Of a stretch of 64,000 nt of DNA, positions 28,116 to 39,477 are shown in pieces. The DNA is from Hymenobacter metallilatus (GTDB lineage Bacteria > Bacteroidota > Bacteroidia > Cytophagales > Hymenobacteraceae), in the NCBI RefSeq assembly GCF_003944705.1, contig NZ_RWIS01000003.1, positions 62,001-126,000 on the forward strand. Reading direction: 5' to 3'. Both the position numbers and the translations under genes were made by a program. Every line of letters begins with the position of its first letter. Within the stretch, counting starts at the first letter, position 1. The notes under the pieces are model-generated. The model worked only from the letters and a program-made list of their open reading frames with translations, made no database searches and was not told the DNA's origin.

Positions 28116-28607
28116 ATGAGCGAAATCAACCGACTACTGGACCAGCTGCAGCGCGCCTTCGAGGGCGACGCCTGGTCGGGCCCCAACCTGCTGGCCACCC
28201 TGGCTGGCATTACGGCCGAGCAGGCGGCTGCCCGCCCGCTGGCCGGCGCGCACCGCATCTGGGAGCTGGTGCTGCACCTCACTACCTGGCTGCAAGTAGG
28301 GCGGCAGCGGCTGCTTACCCACTCGCTCATTGGTCCTTCGGAAGCCGAAAACTGGCCGGATGTTCCCGCCGAGGCCACCGAAGCGGCCTGGCAACAGGCG
28401 CTGCTTCGGCTTAGGCAGGCGCATGAGCAACTGCTGGCTGCCGTGGCCTCGCTCACCGATGCCGACCTGGACCGTAGCCCCAGGCCCCTGCCGGAATACC
28501 CGGCGGGCACTCCGGGCTCCTATTACGTGTTGCTGCATGGATTGGTGCAGCATAACCAGTACCACACCGGCCAGATAGCCCTGCTGCGAAAAGCATTGAG
28601 CGCCTGA
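28116..28607 (+). CDS. DinB-family (four-helix metalloprotein) protein
   Basis: 163 residues, all-helical, cytoplasmic. DinB-superfamily features are the opening INRLLDQLQRAF, the first His ligand in IWELVLHLTTWL, and the His pair in LLHGLVQHNQYHTGQIALL. These three sites normally bind a divalent metal. The superfamily includes thiol-S-transferases that use bacillithiol or mycothiol, but many members have no known role. It stands alone, divergent from the methyltransferase, with dapF 73 bases downstream. Confidence 0.88.
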   Translation: MSEINRLLDQLQRAFEGDAWSGPNLLATLAGITAEQAAARPLAGAHRIWELVLHLTTWLQVGRQRLLTHSLIGPSEAENWPDVPAEATEAAWQQALLRLRQAHEQLLAAVASLTDADLDRSPRPLPEYPAGTPGSYYVLLHGLVQHNQYHTGQIALLRKALSA

Positions 28608-28680
28608 ATCTGTTCACAGACCAAAGGGTATGCGGTTGTCAGGCTGCAGTTACGCATCTTTGCTTCGTTAATCTGTAGCT

Positions 28681-29478
28681 ATGAATACGCTTTCTTTTTT
28701 CAAATACCAAGGCACCGGCAACGACTTCGTGATGCTTGATGACCGGGAGCAGCGGTTCAATGAGGCCGATTACCACCTGGTGCGCCTGCTGTGCGACCGG
28801 CGGCGCGGTATTGGGGCCGATGGGTTGATCCTGATTCGGCTGCATCAGCAGCACGATTTTGAGATGGTGTATTTTAATGCTGATGGCTACCTCGGTTCCT
28901 TGTGCGGCAATGGAAGCCGCTGCGCCGTGGCGTTTGCCCAGGAGCTAGGCCTCATTGGTACGCATACCATCTTTATGGCTGCCGATGGCTCCCACGAAGC
29001 TCGCATCGATGCCGATGGCACCGTGCACCTGCGTATGCAGGATGTGCTGGGTCAGCAGGAGGTAGAAGAGTACGGCGTGTTTCTGGACACCGGCTCTCCT
29101 CACCTGGTGCGCTTTCAGCCTGCCAGCACCCTGGCCGAGCTGAACGTATTTGCCGAAGGCCGTGCGATACGCTACAACGAGCGGTTTCGGGAGAAAGGTA
29201 CCAACGTGAACTTTGTGGAAGGACCCGCTACGCCCGGCCAGCCCTGGCAGGTACGCACCTACGAGCGGGGCGTGGAAGATGAAACCCTAAGCTGCGGCAC
29301 GGGCGTAACGGCGGTGGCCCTGGCTGCCAGCCGGCGTGGGGCTACCAGCCCCGTGCACCTGCGTACCCCCGGCGGCGACCTGCACGTAGCTTTCGACGCC
29401 CGCCCCGATGGGTCTTTTACCAACGTATTCCTGAGCGGCCCCGCTCAGCGGGTATTCAGCGGCACCATCACCGTATAG
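28681..29478 (+). CDS. dapF: diaminopimelate epimerase
   Basis: Cofactor-independent racemase turning LL-diaminopimelate into the meso form for lysine and peptidoglycan synthesis. 265 residues, the normal length. The start FFKYQGTGNDFVMLD is diagnostic. The two catalytic Cys are at about residue 75 (LCGNGSRCAVAF) and about 205 (ETLSCGTGVTAVAL). TNVNFVE and RTYERGVEDETLSCG complete the active site. The ABC ATPase gene begins 56 bases downstream and the GNAT gene 12 bases after that, so a shared transcript is possible. Confidence 0.97.
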   Translation: MNTLSFFKYQGTGNDFVMLDDREQRFNEADYHLVRLLCDRRRGIGADGLILIRLHQQHDFEMVYFNADGYLGSLCGNGSRCAVAFAQELGLIGTHTIFMAADGSHEARIDADGTVHLRMQDVLGQQEVEEYGVFLDTGSPHLVRFQPASTLAELNVFAEGRAIRYNERFREKGTNVNFVEGPATPGQPWQVRTYERGVEDETLSCGTGVTAVALAASRRGATSPVHLRTPGGDLHVAFDARPDGSFTNVFLSGPAQRVFSGTITV

Positions 29479-29534
29479 GGCCGTAGCGCGAAGCAAGGGC
29501 TTTGCGCTACGCTACGTCTGTATATTCTCCTGCC

Positions 29535-30536
29535 ATGCCCGATTCCGAAGAATTTCTGACCGTTACGGACCTGAGTCTGGAAGAGCGGGGGGCGGTGGCA
29601 TTGCAGAACATCAGCTTCCGGCAGCAGCCCGGCCAGCGGCTGGCGCTGGTTGGCGAATCGGGGGCGGGTAAAAGCACCTTGCTGCAATGCATAGCCGGGC
29701 TGGTACAACCGAGCGGTGGTGAAATATGCTTTGCGGGACGGCGCGTGAAGGGCCCCCAGGAAGTGTTGGTGCCAGGCCATCCGGGCATCCTCTACCTGTC
29801 GCAAAAGTCGGAGCTGCCGCACTCATTGCGGGTAGGGCAGGTGCTGCGCTATGCCAACAAACAAGCCACTGCCGAGGCCGGGGCCGTGTACGAAATCTGC
29901 CGCATCACCCAGCTTATGAGCCGCCGCACCGACCAGCTTTCCGGGGGCGAGCAGCAGCGCGTGGCCCTGGCCCGGCTGCTGCTGTCGGCGCCCCGGCTGT
30001 TGCTGCTCGATGAGCCCTTCTCCAACCTCGACCGAAGCCATAAGCAGCAAATGCAGCGCATTGTCCGGGAAGTAGGGCAGGAGTTGGCCATTACCTGCCT
30101 GCTCGTGTCGCACGACTCGGTGGATACCCTGCCCTGGGCCGATGAGTTGCTGGTGCTCCACAAGGGCCGCCTGGTGCAGCAGGGGCCGCCGCAGCAGGTG
30201 TATCAGCAGCCCGCCAGCGAGTATACCGCCGCCTTGCTCGGCGACTACAGCCTGGCTCAGGGCTCCGATGTGCGGGCCTTGCTGGCTGCCCCGCGCCGCA
30301 AGCTGCCGGGTACTACGTTGCTGCTCCGCCCTGAAGCAGTGCAGGTGCATGGGCCCACGGAGCCCGGCGTACCGGCCCGGGTGCTGTCCGTACAGTTTAT
30401 GGGCAGTTATTTTGAAGCAGACCTGCTGCTGCCGGCTGGTAGCCAGGTGCGGGCGCGGGTGCCGGTGGCTCCGCCCGTGCATAGTACTGTAGCGGTCCGG
30501 CTGGCAGTTGGGGTGCCACACGTGTTTTTCGCCTGA
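29535..30536 (+). CDS. ABC transporter ATP-binding protein, orphan
   Basis: 333 residues from the ATG at 29535. Walker A is GESGAGKST (residues 40-48); the signature is LSGGEQQRVALARLL, Walker B LLLLDEPFSNLD and the H-loop LLVSHD. The C-terminal 90 residues form a TOBE-like domain (LLLRPEAVQVHGP ... VLSVQFMGSYFEADLLL), as in importers for iron, spermidine/putrescine or sulfate. No permease or binding protein lies next to it, so either the partners are elsewhere or it acts alone. The substrate is not inferable. Confidence 0.92.
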   Translation: MPDSEEFLTVTDLSLEERGAVALQNISFRQQPGQRLALVGESGAGKSTLLQCIAGLVQPSGGEICFAGRRVKGPQEVLVPGHPGILYLSQKSELPHSLRVGQVLRYANKQATAEAGAVYEICRITQLMSRRTDQLSGGEQQRVALARLLLSAPRLLLLDEPFSNLDRSHKQQMQRIVREVGQELAITCLLVSHDSVDTLPWADELLVLHKGRLVQQGPPQQVYQQPASEYTAALLGDYSLAQGSDVRALLAAPRRKLPGTTLLLRPEAVQVHGPTEPGVPARVLSVQFMGSYFEADLLLPAGSQVRARVPVAPPVHSTVAVRLAVGVPHVFFA

Positions 30537-30548
30537 TTTGCCTTGCTC

Positions 30549-31070
30549 ATGCTCCGTTCCGACCTCATTTTTCTGCGCCCCCTGGAAGCCGACGACCTGG
30601 AGTTTCTGTACGCGCTGGAAAATGATCCGGCAGTGTGGGGCGTGTCAGACACCCTGGCTCCCGTGTCGCGGCATGTGCTGCGCCAGTACCTGGATAGCGC
30701 CGCCGCCGATTTTTTTGAGGTGCGGCAGCTGCGGCTGGTGATAGGGGAGGCGGCTACCGGTGCAGCCGTGGGCACGCTGGATATTTTTGGATTTGAGCCC
30801 CTGCACCAGCGGGCCGGGGTGGGCATTACGCTGCTGGCTGCGCATCGGCAACGGGGCTATGCCCAAGCGGCCTTGGCGCTGCTGTTGCCCTATGCCCGGC
30901 AGGTACTACGGCTTCACCAGCTGCACTGCACCGTGGCCGCCGATAATGAGGCCAGTCTGCGCCTGTTTGCGGCGGCCGGGTTCCGGGAGGTGGGTGTACG
31001 CTACCAGTGGCTGCGCACTGCAGCCGGCTGGCAGAATGCCGTAGAGTTTCAGCGGCTGCTGGCGGAGTAA
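30549..31070 (+). CDS. GNAT-family N-acetyltransferase
   Basis: 173 residues from the ATG at 30549 (a TTG lies two codons upstream). RimJ/RimL/SpeG-like architecture: the opening LRPLEADDLEFLYALENDP, the strand VGTLDIFGFE, the acetyl-CoA pyrophosphate loop AHRQRGYAQAALALLL, and the C-terminal signature DNEASLRLFAAAGFREVG. It should acetylate an amine on a small molecule or protein. It follows the ABC ATPase by 12 bases, so co-transcription is likely, but no functional link can be stated. Confidence 0.9.
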   Translation: MLRSDLIFLRPLEADDLEFLYALENDPAVWGVSDTLAPVSRHVLRQYLDSAAADFFEVRQLRLVIGEAATGAAVGTLDIFGFEPLHQRAGVGITLLAAHRQRGYAQAALALLLPYARQVLRLHQLHCTVAADNEASLRLFAAAGFREVGVRYQWLRTAAGWQNAVEFQRLLAE

Positions 31071-31234
31071 CGGCCCGGAAACACGGGCAGCAATACGGTC
31101 TGTAACCAACAGCCAGAACAGCTTTCAAGCTCGACAATATCCTTTTGCAGAGGGGGGCGTATAGTACATACCCGTTCGGTTAGTGGGCCCGTGTTGCTGC
31201 CGGATAGTACCTATCATCTCATTCCTGCCCCTCT

Positions 31235-32446
31235 ATGCCGCTGTCCACAACTGCGGAGCCGCCCCTGCGTGCCTCTGCCACTTCTCAATCTGAACCCGCT
31301 GCCCCTGCCCAACCCGTACATTCTCCTTTACCCGACCTGGTGTGCTTTGCCCATTTGCACTGGGACTTTGTGTGGCAGCGCCCCCAGCACCTGATGTCGC
31401 GCTTTGCCCAGCACGGCCGGGTGTATTACGTGGAAGAGCCCTTCTTCCATATCGACGACCTGATTGAGCCCCACTTGGAAGTGAAGGAGCGCCAGCACGG
31501 ATTGAAAGTGCTGGTAGTACACTTGCCCAGCCAGCTGCGTAGCCAGGAGGAAGCGGCCGACCAAGCTCAGTATGAGGTGCTCCGCCAGTATTTCGCCGAG
31601 CAGGAGCTGCAGCAGTACATTTTCTGGTACTACACGCCCATGGCCCTGGGCAAGTCGCGCCAGTTCTCGCCCGTCCTGACCATCTACGACTGCATGGATG
31701 AGCTGGCCGCTTTCAAGTTTGCGCCCCCTGCTTTACGGGAGCGGGAGCAGGAGTTGTTTGGCCGAGCTGAGTACGTTTTCACGGGTGGCCACACGCTCTA
31801 CGAGGCCAAGCGCCAGCAGCACCCCAATGCGCACCCTTTTCCCAGCAGCATCGATAAAGCCCACTTTGGCCAGGCCCGGCAGCCCATGCCCGAGCCCCAG
31901 GACCAGGCCGGTATTGCGCACCCGCGCATTGGCTTCTTTGGTGTGGTTGATGAGCGGCTGGATATTGAGCTGCTGCGTCAGCTGGCCGATAACCACCCGG
32001 AGTGGCAGTTTGTCATTATTGGACCGGTGGTGAAGATTGACCCCGCTACCCTGCCCCGCCAACAGAACGTGCATTACCTGGGCAGTAAGGACTATCAGGA
32101 ACTACCAGCGTATTTGCGGGGTTGGGATGTAGCCACGCTGCTCTTTGCCGATAACGAGAGCACCAAATTCATCTCGCCCACCAAAACACCGGAATACCTG
32201 GCCGCTGGCCGACCCGTGGTGAGCACCCCCATCCGCGACGTGGTACGCCCCTACGGCGAGTTGGACCTCGTGCAGATTGCTGCTACTGCCCCCGAATTCG
32301 GGGAGGCCATTGAGCGGGCCCTTACGCAAACCCAGGATGCTGATTGGCGCCAGCGCACCGATGCGTATCTGGCTACCATCAGCTGGGACCAGACCTGGGA
32401 CCAGATGGTAGCACTCATACGCCACAAGCTACCGGCTTCCCGCTAA
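31235..32446 (+). CDS. glycosyltransferase (GT-B fold)
   Basis: 403 residues, cytoplasmic. The N-terminal domain opens with LVCFAHLHWDFVWQRPQHLM, a stretch typical of TuaH-like and glycosyltransferase family 1/4 proteins. Later parts are IYDCMDELAAF, GFFGVVDERLDIELL, the WQFVIIGPV strand, VHYLGSKDYQELPAYLRG and a C-terminal donor-binding block KFISPTKTPEYLAAGRPVV. The next gene encodes UDP-galactopyranose mutase 89 bases downstream, so it may transfer galactofuranose or act in the same surface-glycan pathway. That substrate idea is inference. Confidence 0.88.
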   Translation: MPLSTTAEPPLRASATSQSEPAAPAQPVHSPLPDLVCFAHLHWDFVWQRPQHLMSRFAQHGRVYYVEEPFFHIDDLIEPHLEVKERQHGLKVLVVHLPSQLRSQEEAADQAQYEVLRQYFAEQELQQYIFWYYTPMALGKSRQFSPVLTIYDCMDELAAFKFAPPALREREQELFGRAEYVFTGGHTLYEAKRQQHPNAHPFPSSIDKAHFGQARQPMPEPQDQAGIAHPRIGFFGVVDERLDIELLRQLADNHPEWQFVIIGPVVKIDPATLPRQQNVHYLGSKDYQELPAYLRGWDVATLLFADNESTKFISPTKTPEYLAAGRPVVSTPIRDVVRPYGELDLVQIAATAPEFGEAIERALTQTQDADWRQRTDAYLATISWDQTWDQMVALIRHKLPASR

Positions 32447-32535
32447 TACTGATTGTGGCTTTCTGCCCCCTCCGCTCCGAGTACCACACAACCCGCCCCA
32501 TTTCCCCTATCCTTTCTCCCCAAACACTGCTAGTT

Positions 32536-33714
32536 ATGTTCGATTATCTCATCGTGGGCGCCGGTTTTGCCGGTAGTGTGCTAGCCGAGCGGCTGGCCAC
32601 ACGCTCCAACAAAAAAGTGCTGATTGTAGACAAGCGCTGCCACATTGCCGGCAATGCCTACGACCACTATAACGAGGAAGGCATCCTGGTCCATAAATAC
32701 GGCCCGCATATCTTTCATACCAACTCCAAAGAGGTATTCGAATACCTCTCTAATTTCACCGAGTGGCGCCCGTATGAGCACCGCGTATTGGCTTCCGTGG
32801 ACGGACAGCTGGTGCCCATGCCCATTAACCTGGACACCATTAATAAGCTCTACGGCCTCTCGCTGAACAGCTTCGAGGTGGAACAATTCTTTGAGTCGCA
32901 AGCCGAGGAAGTGCCCGTTATCCGCACCTCCGAAGATGTTGTGGTGAGCAAAGTAGGCCGCCAGCTCTACGAGAAGTTCTTCAAGAACTACACCCGTAAG
33001 CAGTGGGGCCTCGACCCCTCGGAGCTGGACAAATCAGTAACGAGCCGCGTACCCACTCGCACCAACCGCGACGACCGGTACTTCACCGACACGTATCAGG
33101 CCATGCCCCTGCACGGCTACACCCGCATGTTCGAGCGGCTGCTGGACCACCCCAACATTAAGGTGATGCTCAACACCGACTACCACGACATCATCGACTT
33201 CATTCCCTTCAAGGAAATGATTTTTACGGGCCCCGTGGACGAGTACTTCGACTTCAAGTACGGCAAGCTGCCCTACCGCTCCCTGGAGTTCAAGCATGAA
33301 ACCCTGAACGTGGAGCAGCACCTGGCCGCCCCGGTAGTGAACTACCCCAACGACAACCTCTACACCCGCATCACCGAGTTCAAAGCCCTCACCGGCCAGA
33401 AACACCCCAAAACGGCCTTGGTGTACGAGTACCCCAAAGCCGAAGGCGACCCATACTATCCCGTACCGCGCCTGGAAAATGCTGAGCTGTACAACAAGTA
33501 CAAGAAACTGGCCGATGAGACCCCCAACGTGCATTTCGTGGGTCGCCTAGCGACTTATAAGTACTACAACATGGATCAGGTAGTGGCCCAAGCCCTCACG
33601 CTCTACAAGAAGCTCACCGAGAAAGAGGAAAGCTTCAAGCCCAAAAAGCCCGCTATTACCGGCTCCACCTCCATCATGGAGAAGCTGGTCCCCCGCGACC
33701 CGGCCAAGGAGTAG
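32536..33714 (+). CDS. glf: UDP-galactopyranose mutase
   Basis: Flavoenzyme that converts UDP-galactopyranose to UDP-galactofuranose. 392 residues from the ATG at 32536. Motifs: the FAD-binding YLIVGAGFAGSVLAERLA and VLIVDKR; GPHIFHTNSKEVFEYL with the substrate-contacting His; NYTRKQWGLDPSEL; SRVPTRTNRDDRYF; YQAMPLHGYTRMFERLL; and a C-terminal FVGRLATYKYYNMDQVV. The upstream glycosyltransferase suggests a cell-surface glycan containing galactofuranose. A palindromic repeat and then a terminator follow. Confidence 0.96.
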   Translation: MFDYLIVGAGFAGSVLAERLATRSNKKVLIVDKRCHIAGNAYDHYNEEGILVHKYGPHIFHTNSKEVFEYLSNFTEWRPYEHRVLASVDGQLVPMPINLDTINKLYGLSLNSFEVEQFFESQAEEVPVIRTSEDVVVSKVGRQLYEKFFKNYTRKQWGLDPSELDKSVTSRVPTRTNRDDRYFTDTYQAMPLHGYTRMFERLLDHPNIKVMLNTDYHDIIDFIPFKEMIFTGPVDEYFDFKYGKLPYRSLEFKHETLNVEQHLAAPVVNYPNDNLYTRITEFKALTGQKHPKTALVYEYPKAEGDPYYPVPRLENAELYNKYKKLADETPNVHFVGRLATYKYYNMDQVVAQALTLYKKLTEKEESFKPKKPAITGSTSIMEKLVPRDPAKE

Positions 33715-33748
33715 CAGTGAAATGGTGAGGTTGGCGTAATTAGGTACT

Positions 33749-33849
33749 TGTCATCCTGAGCGCAGCGAAGGACCTTATCACGCTAGAACGGTTGTCGGAA
33801 TAACGAATTGTCCAGCGTGATAAGGCCCTTCGCTGCGCTCAGAATGACA
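33749..33849. repeat. REP/MITE-like inverted repeat (TCATnCTGAGCG family)
   Basis: 36-base arms (33749-33784 and 33814-33849) that pair with two mismatches around a 29-base loop. The arms begin with TGTCAT and contain GAGCGCAGCGAAGG. Related elements are at 55,828-55,930 and 58,791-58,927. Confidence 0.8.
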
Positions 33850-33929
33850 GGGGTTTCGTTCTTTCACTAGTCTGCAATTTCACCATCTCATCATCTCACC
33901 ACTTCACCGTTCGTCTGACAAGAAATCCG

Positions 33930-33976
33930 AAACGACAAACCCCGCACACTCTTTGAGGTGCGGGGTTTGTCGTTTT
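33930..33976 (+). terminator. long hairpin terminator
   Basis: Perfect 18-base arms, AAACGACAAACCCCGCAC (33930-33947) and its complement (33958-33975), with a 10-base loop ending in T residues. It lies between glf and secA. The rest of the spacer 33,715-34,077 holds the inverted repeat above and the secA promoter region; no gene is seen. Confidence 0.8.
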
Positions 33977-34077
33977 GGGGGCCAGGGCGACGTGTTTGCG
34001 GCAAACTAGCCGGGAGTTTCCCGAAAAACGCCGTAAATTTGAGTTGCGCCCCGGCGTTTCAATTAAGGTAAACCAGC

Positions 34078-37479
<3,402 letters not shown>

Positions 37480-37516
37480 ATCACGGATGTAGACGGATTT
37501 TTCGGATTACACGGAT
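37480..37516. repeat. dispersed repeat copy B (starts directly after the secA stop codon)
   Basis: 37 bases beginning ATCACGGAT, 35/37 identical to 2755-2791 after eno and in the same position relative to the stop codon (TAA then ATCACGG). Confidence 0.8.
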
Positions 37517-37533
37517 CTCGTTGACTATTACTG

Positions 37534-37566
37534 AACCGCCCCGGCCCTATGCCGGGGCGGTTTTTT
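37534..37566 (+). terminator. terminator after secA
   Basis: Arms AACCGCCCCGGC (37534-37545) and the complement (37551-37562) with a 5-base loop, followed by six T residues. Confidence 0.9.
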
Positions 37567-37720
37567 GTAGCGCGCAGCTCTGCTTCGCGCACGAGCGAAG
37601 CGAGTAACAGGCATATGGTTCACACGCGCAGGAACTCGCTTCGCTCGTGCGCGAAGCAGAGCTGCGCGCTACTCATATGTTACTCGCTTTGCTCATGCGC
37701 GAGGCAGAGCTGCGCGCTAC
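37567..37720. repeat. three copies of a 39-base repeat, one inverted
   Basis: Copy 1 at 37567-37605 is the perfect reverse complement of copy 2 at 37634-37672. Copy 3 at 37682-37720 is in the same orientation as copy 2 with three mismatches. Each contains GCGAAGCAGAGCTGCGCG or its complement. Copies 2 and 3 are separated by nine bases. The array ends 16 bases before the presumed deoC start. Confidence 0.9.
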
Positions 37721-37736
37721 TCGTACCTTTGCCCTC

Positions 37737-38408
37737 GTGAACCTCGCCCCCTATATCGACCATACGCTGCTGAAGCCGGATGCCACGCCGGAGCAGATTG
37801 CCCGGCTTTGCGCCGAAGCCGCCCACTACCGTTTTGCCAGCGTGTGCGTGCCGCCCTGCTACGTGCGGCTGGCGGCCGAGGAGCTGCACGGCTCCGGCGT
37901 GCCGGTGTGTACGGTTATCGGCTTTCCGCTGGGCTACTCCCTGGCTAAAGTGAAGTTCTTCGAGGCGCACCAAGCGCTGGCCGAAGGCGCTACCGAACTG
38001 GACATGGTCATCAACGTGGGGGCGCTGAAGGCCGGTCGGCTGGAAGAAGTGGAGGAGGAAATCGGGCAGCTCACCGAGCTGTGCCACCTGCGTGGGGCCT
38101 TGCTCAAAGTCATCATTGAAACGGCCCTGCTGACGGAGCAGGAAATTGTAACAGCCTGCCGCCTGTGCGAAGAAGCCGGGGCCGACTTCGTAAAGACTTC
38201 TACCGGCTTCGCCAGCCGGGGCGCGTCGGTGGCCGATATTGCCCTGATGCGCCAATCGTTGCCGGCGGCTATTCGTATCAAAGCCTCGGGCGGTATCCGG
38301 GAGCGGGCGTTTGCCCTGGCGCTGGTGCAGGCCGGCGCCGACCGGATTGGTTCCTCCAATAGTCTGGCTTTAGTGGCCGAATCTTCCCATGAAACATCTG
38401 CTACGTAA
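37737..38408 (+). CDS. deoC: deoxyribose-phosphate aldolase
   Basis: Class I aldolase splitting 2-deoxyribose-5-phosphate into glyceraldehyde-3-phosphate and acetaldehyde. 223 residues from the GTG at 37737, which matches the family length; the frame is open further upstream but there it translates the 39-base repeats. Motifs: YIDHTLLKPDAT, VCVPPCYV, GFPLGYSLAKVKFFEA, ATELDMVINVGALK, the Schiff-base Lys in DFVKTSTGF and IKASGGIRE. The following lipoprotein gene overlaps its last 20 bases, so they are co-transcribed. Confidence 0.95.
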   Translation: MNLAPYIDHTLLKPDATPEQIARLCAEAAHYRFASVCVPPCYVRLAAEELHGSGVPVCTVIGFPLGYSLAKVKFFEAHQALAEGATELDMVINVGALKAGRLEEVEEEIGQLTELCHLRGALLKVIIETALLTEQEIVTACRLCEEAGADFVKTSTGFASRGASVADIALMRQSLPAAIRIKASGGIRERAFALALVQAGADRIGSSNSLALVAESSHETSAT

Positions 38409-38949
38409 CGTGCTGCTGCTGTCTGCCCTGTTTTCACTTGGTGCCTGCGCCGGTTCGGGGCCAGCTGCTCCGGCTGCCTCCACTGCGCCTGATACCACGC
38501 GCAAAGCCACTACGGTACCAGCCACCACGCCCGCGGCCGAAGACCTGAGCCGCTACCGGCCGGTATTTGCTGCTCCCAAGGTATCTGCCACGGTTTCGGC
38601 GGCACCCGCCCGCCCCATAACGCCTACCAACCAGGTAAATGCCCAGGTAGAGCAGCGCCTGCGCGACCAGGCCTACACTAACCAGCAGGTGAAGTATGCT
38701 CAAGGCTACCGCATTCTGGCCTACGTGGGTCTGGAGAAAGATCAGGCTATGGCTATTCGCCGGGCCGTTATCAGCCGCTACCCCGAGGAAACTGATTATC
38801 TGGCCTTCAAACAGCCTATTTTCCGCCTCTGGGTTGGCGACTACCTGACCCGGCTGGAGGCGGAGCAGGCGCTGCTGCGCATCCGGCCGCTGGCGCCCAA
38901 AGCTGAGCTGGAATCGGCCCAGGTTATCATCAACAAGACCGCCTATTAA
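38389..38949 (+). CDS. lipoprotein with SPOR-like C-terminal region
   Basis: 186 residues. The signal peptide ends in the lipobox LGACAG (Cys about 21). A Pro/Ala/Thr-rich linker (about 22-80) leads to a C-terminal domain with YRILAYVGLEKDQAMAIRRAV and IFRLWVGDYLTRLEAEQALLRI, which resembles two strands and helices of a SPOR domain. SPOR domains bind denuded peptidoglycan at the division site. The assignment rests on pattern only and confidence in it is moderate. The start codon lies inside the end of deoC (20-base overlap). Confidence 0.75.
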   Translation: MKHLLRNVLLLSALFSLGACAGSGPAAPAASTAPDTTRKATTVPATTPAAEDLSRYRPVFAAPKVSATVSAAPARPITPTNQVNAQVEQRLRDQAYTNQQVKYAQGYRILAYVGLEKDQAMAIRRAVISRYPEETDYLAFKQPIFRLWVGDYLTRLEAEQALLRIRPLAPKAELESAQVIINKTAY

Positions 38950-38984
38950 TCAGCTGGGCCGCGTGGGGCCGATACACCTTCGGT

Positions 38985-39380
38985 ATGGCAAGTATGCGCC
39001 AATTGCAGTGGGATGAGCTGGACCTGTTACAGGGGCTGGAAGTGGTTCCTACTGAAAACGACAACGGCGGCCTGCAGTTTGAGGTAGCCGAGGCCGGCCT
39101 GAAGCTGCTGGTAACGCTCTGGCCCCATGCCGGCGTAGTGGATGTCACGCTGGTGCACCAGGCCACCCGGGCTATTCTGCTGGATTTTACGGTGGCTGTG
39201 CGCGGCCGTATCCGCTACAACAACGACAAACGCGGCCAGTATCTGGAGTTTCCGGATTGCGTGCTGGTGAGCCGTATATCCTTTTCTTTGGAGCAGGATG
39301 AGGCCGCGTTTAATCCCAATACCTTGGGCCGGCCCATGCTCCTGGCGGTGCGCCCGTACCCCAGCGTCCTGTTCGAATAA
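38985..39380 (+). CDS. conserved-looking protein of unknown function
   Basis: 131 residues; an ATG three codons later (38994) is an equally good start. No signal peptide, no membrane helix. The sequence is mostly alternating strands (LQFEVAEAGLKLLVTLWPHAGVVDVTL, then RAILLDFTVAVRGRIRYNN), suggesting a small beta-sandwich or barrel, and ends RPYPSVLFE. It follows the lipoprotein gene by 35 bases and may be in the deoC operon. I do not recognise the family. Confidence 0.7.
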   Translation: MASMRQLQWDELDLLQGLEVVPTENDNGGLQFEVAEAGLKLLVTLWPHAGVVDVTLVHQATRAILLDFTVAVRGRIRYNNDKRGQYLEFPDCVLVSRISFSLEQDEAAFNPNTLGRPMLLAVRPYPSVLFE

Positions 39381-39477
39381 TTGCTGCCGGCCCGGCTGCC
39401 CGGTGGGAGCTTTTGTACCAGTCGGTGCGGCGTAGTCGTTTACGTTTTTACTTGTTCTGCAGCTGCAGCCTTGCCTT

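Noticed and set aside
37567-37720. Repeat cluster before deoC as a CRISPR array
   Set aside because: Only three copies, one of them inverted, unequal spacers and no cas genes.
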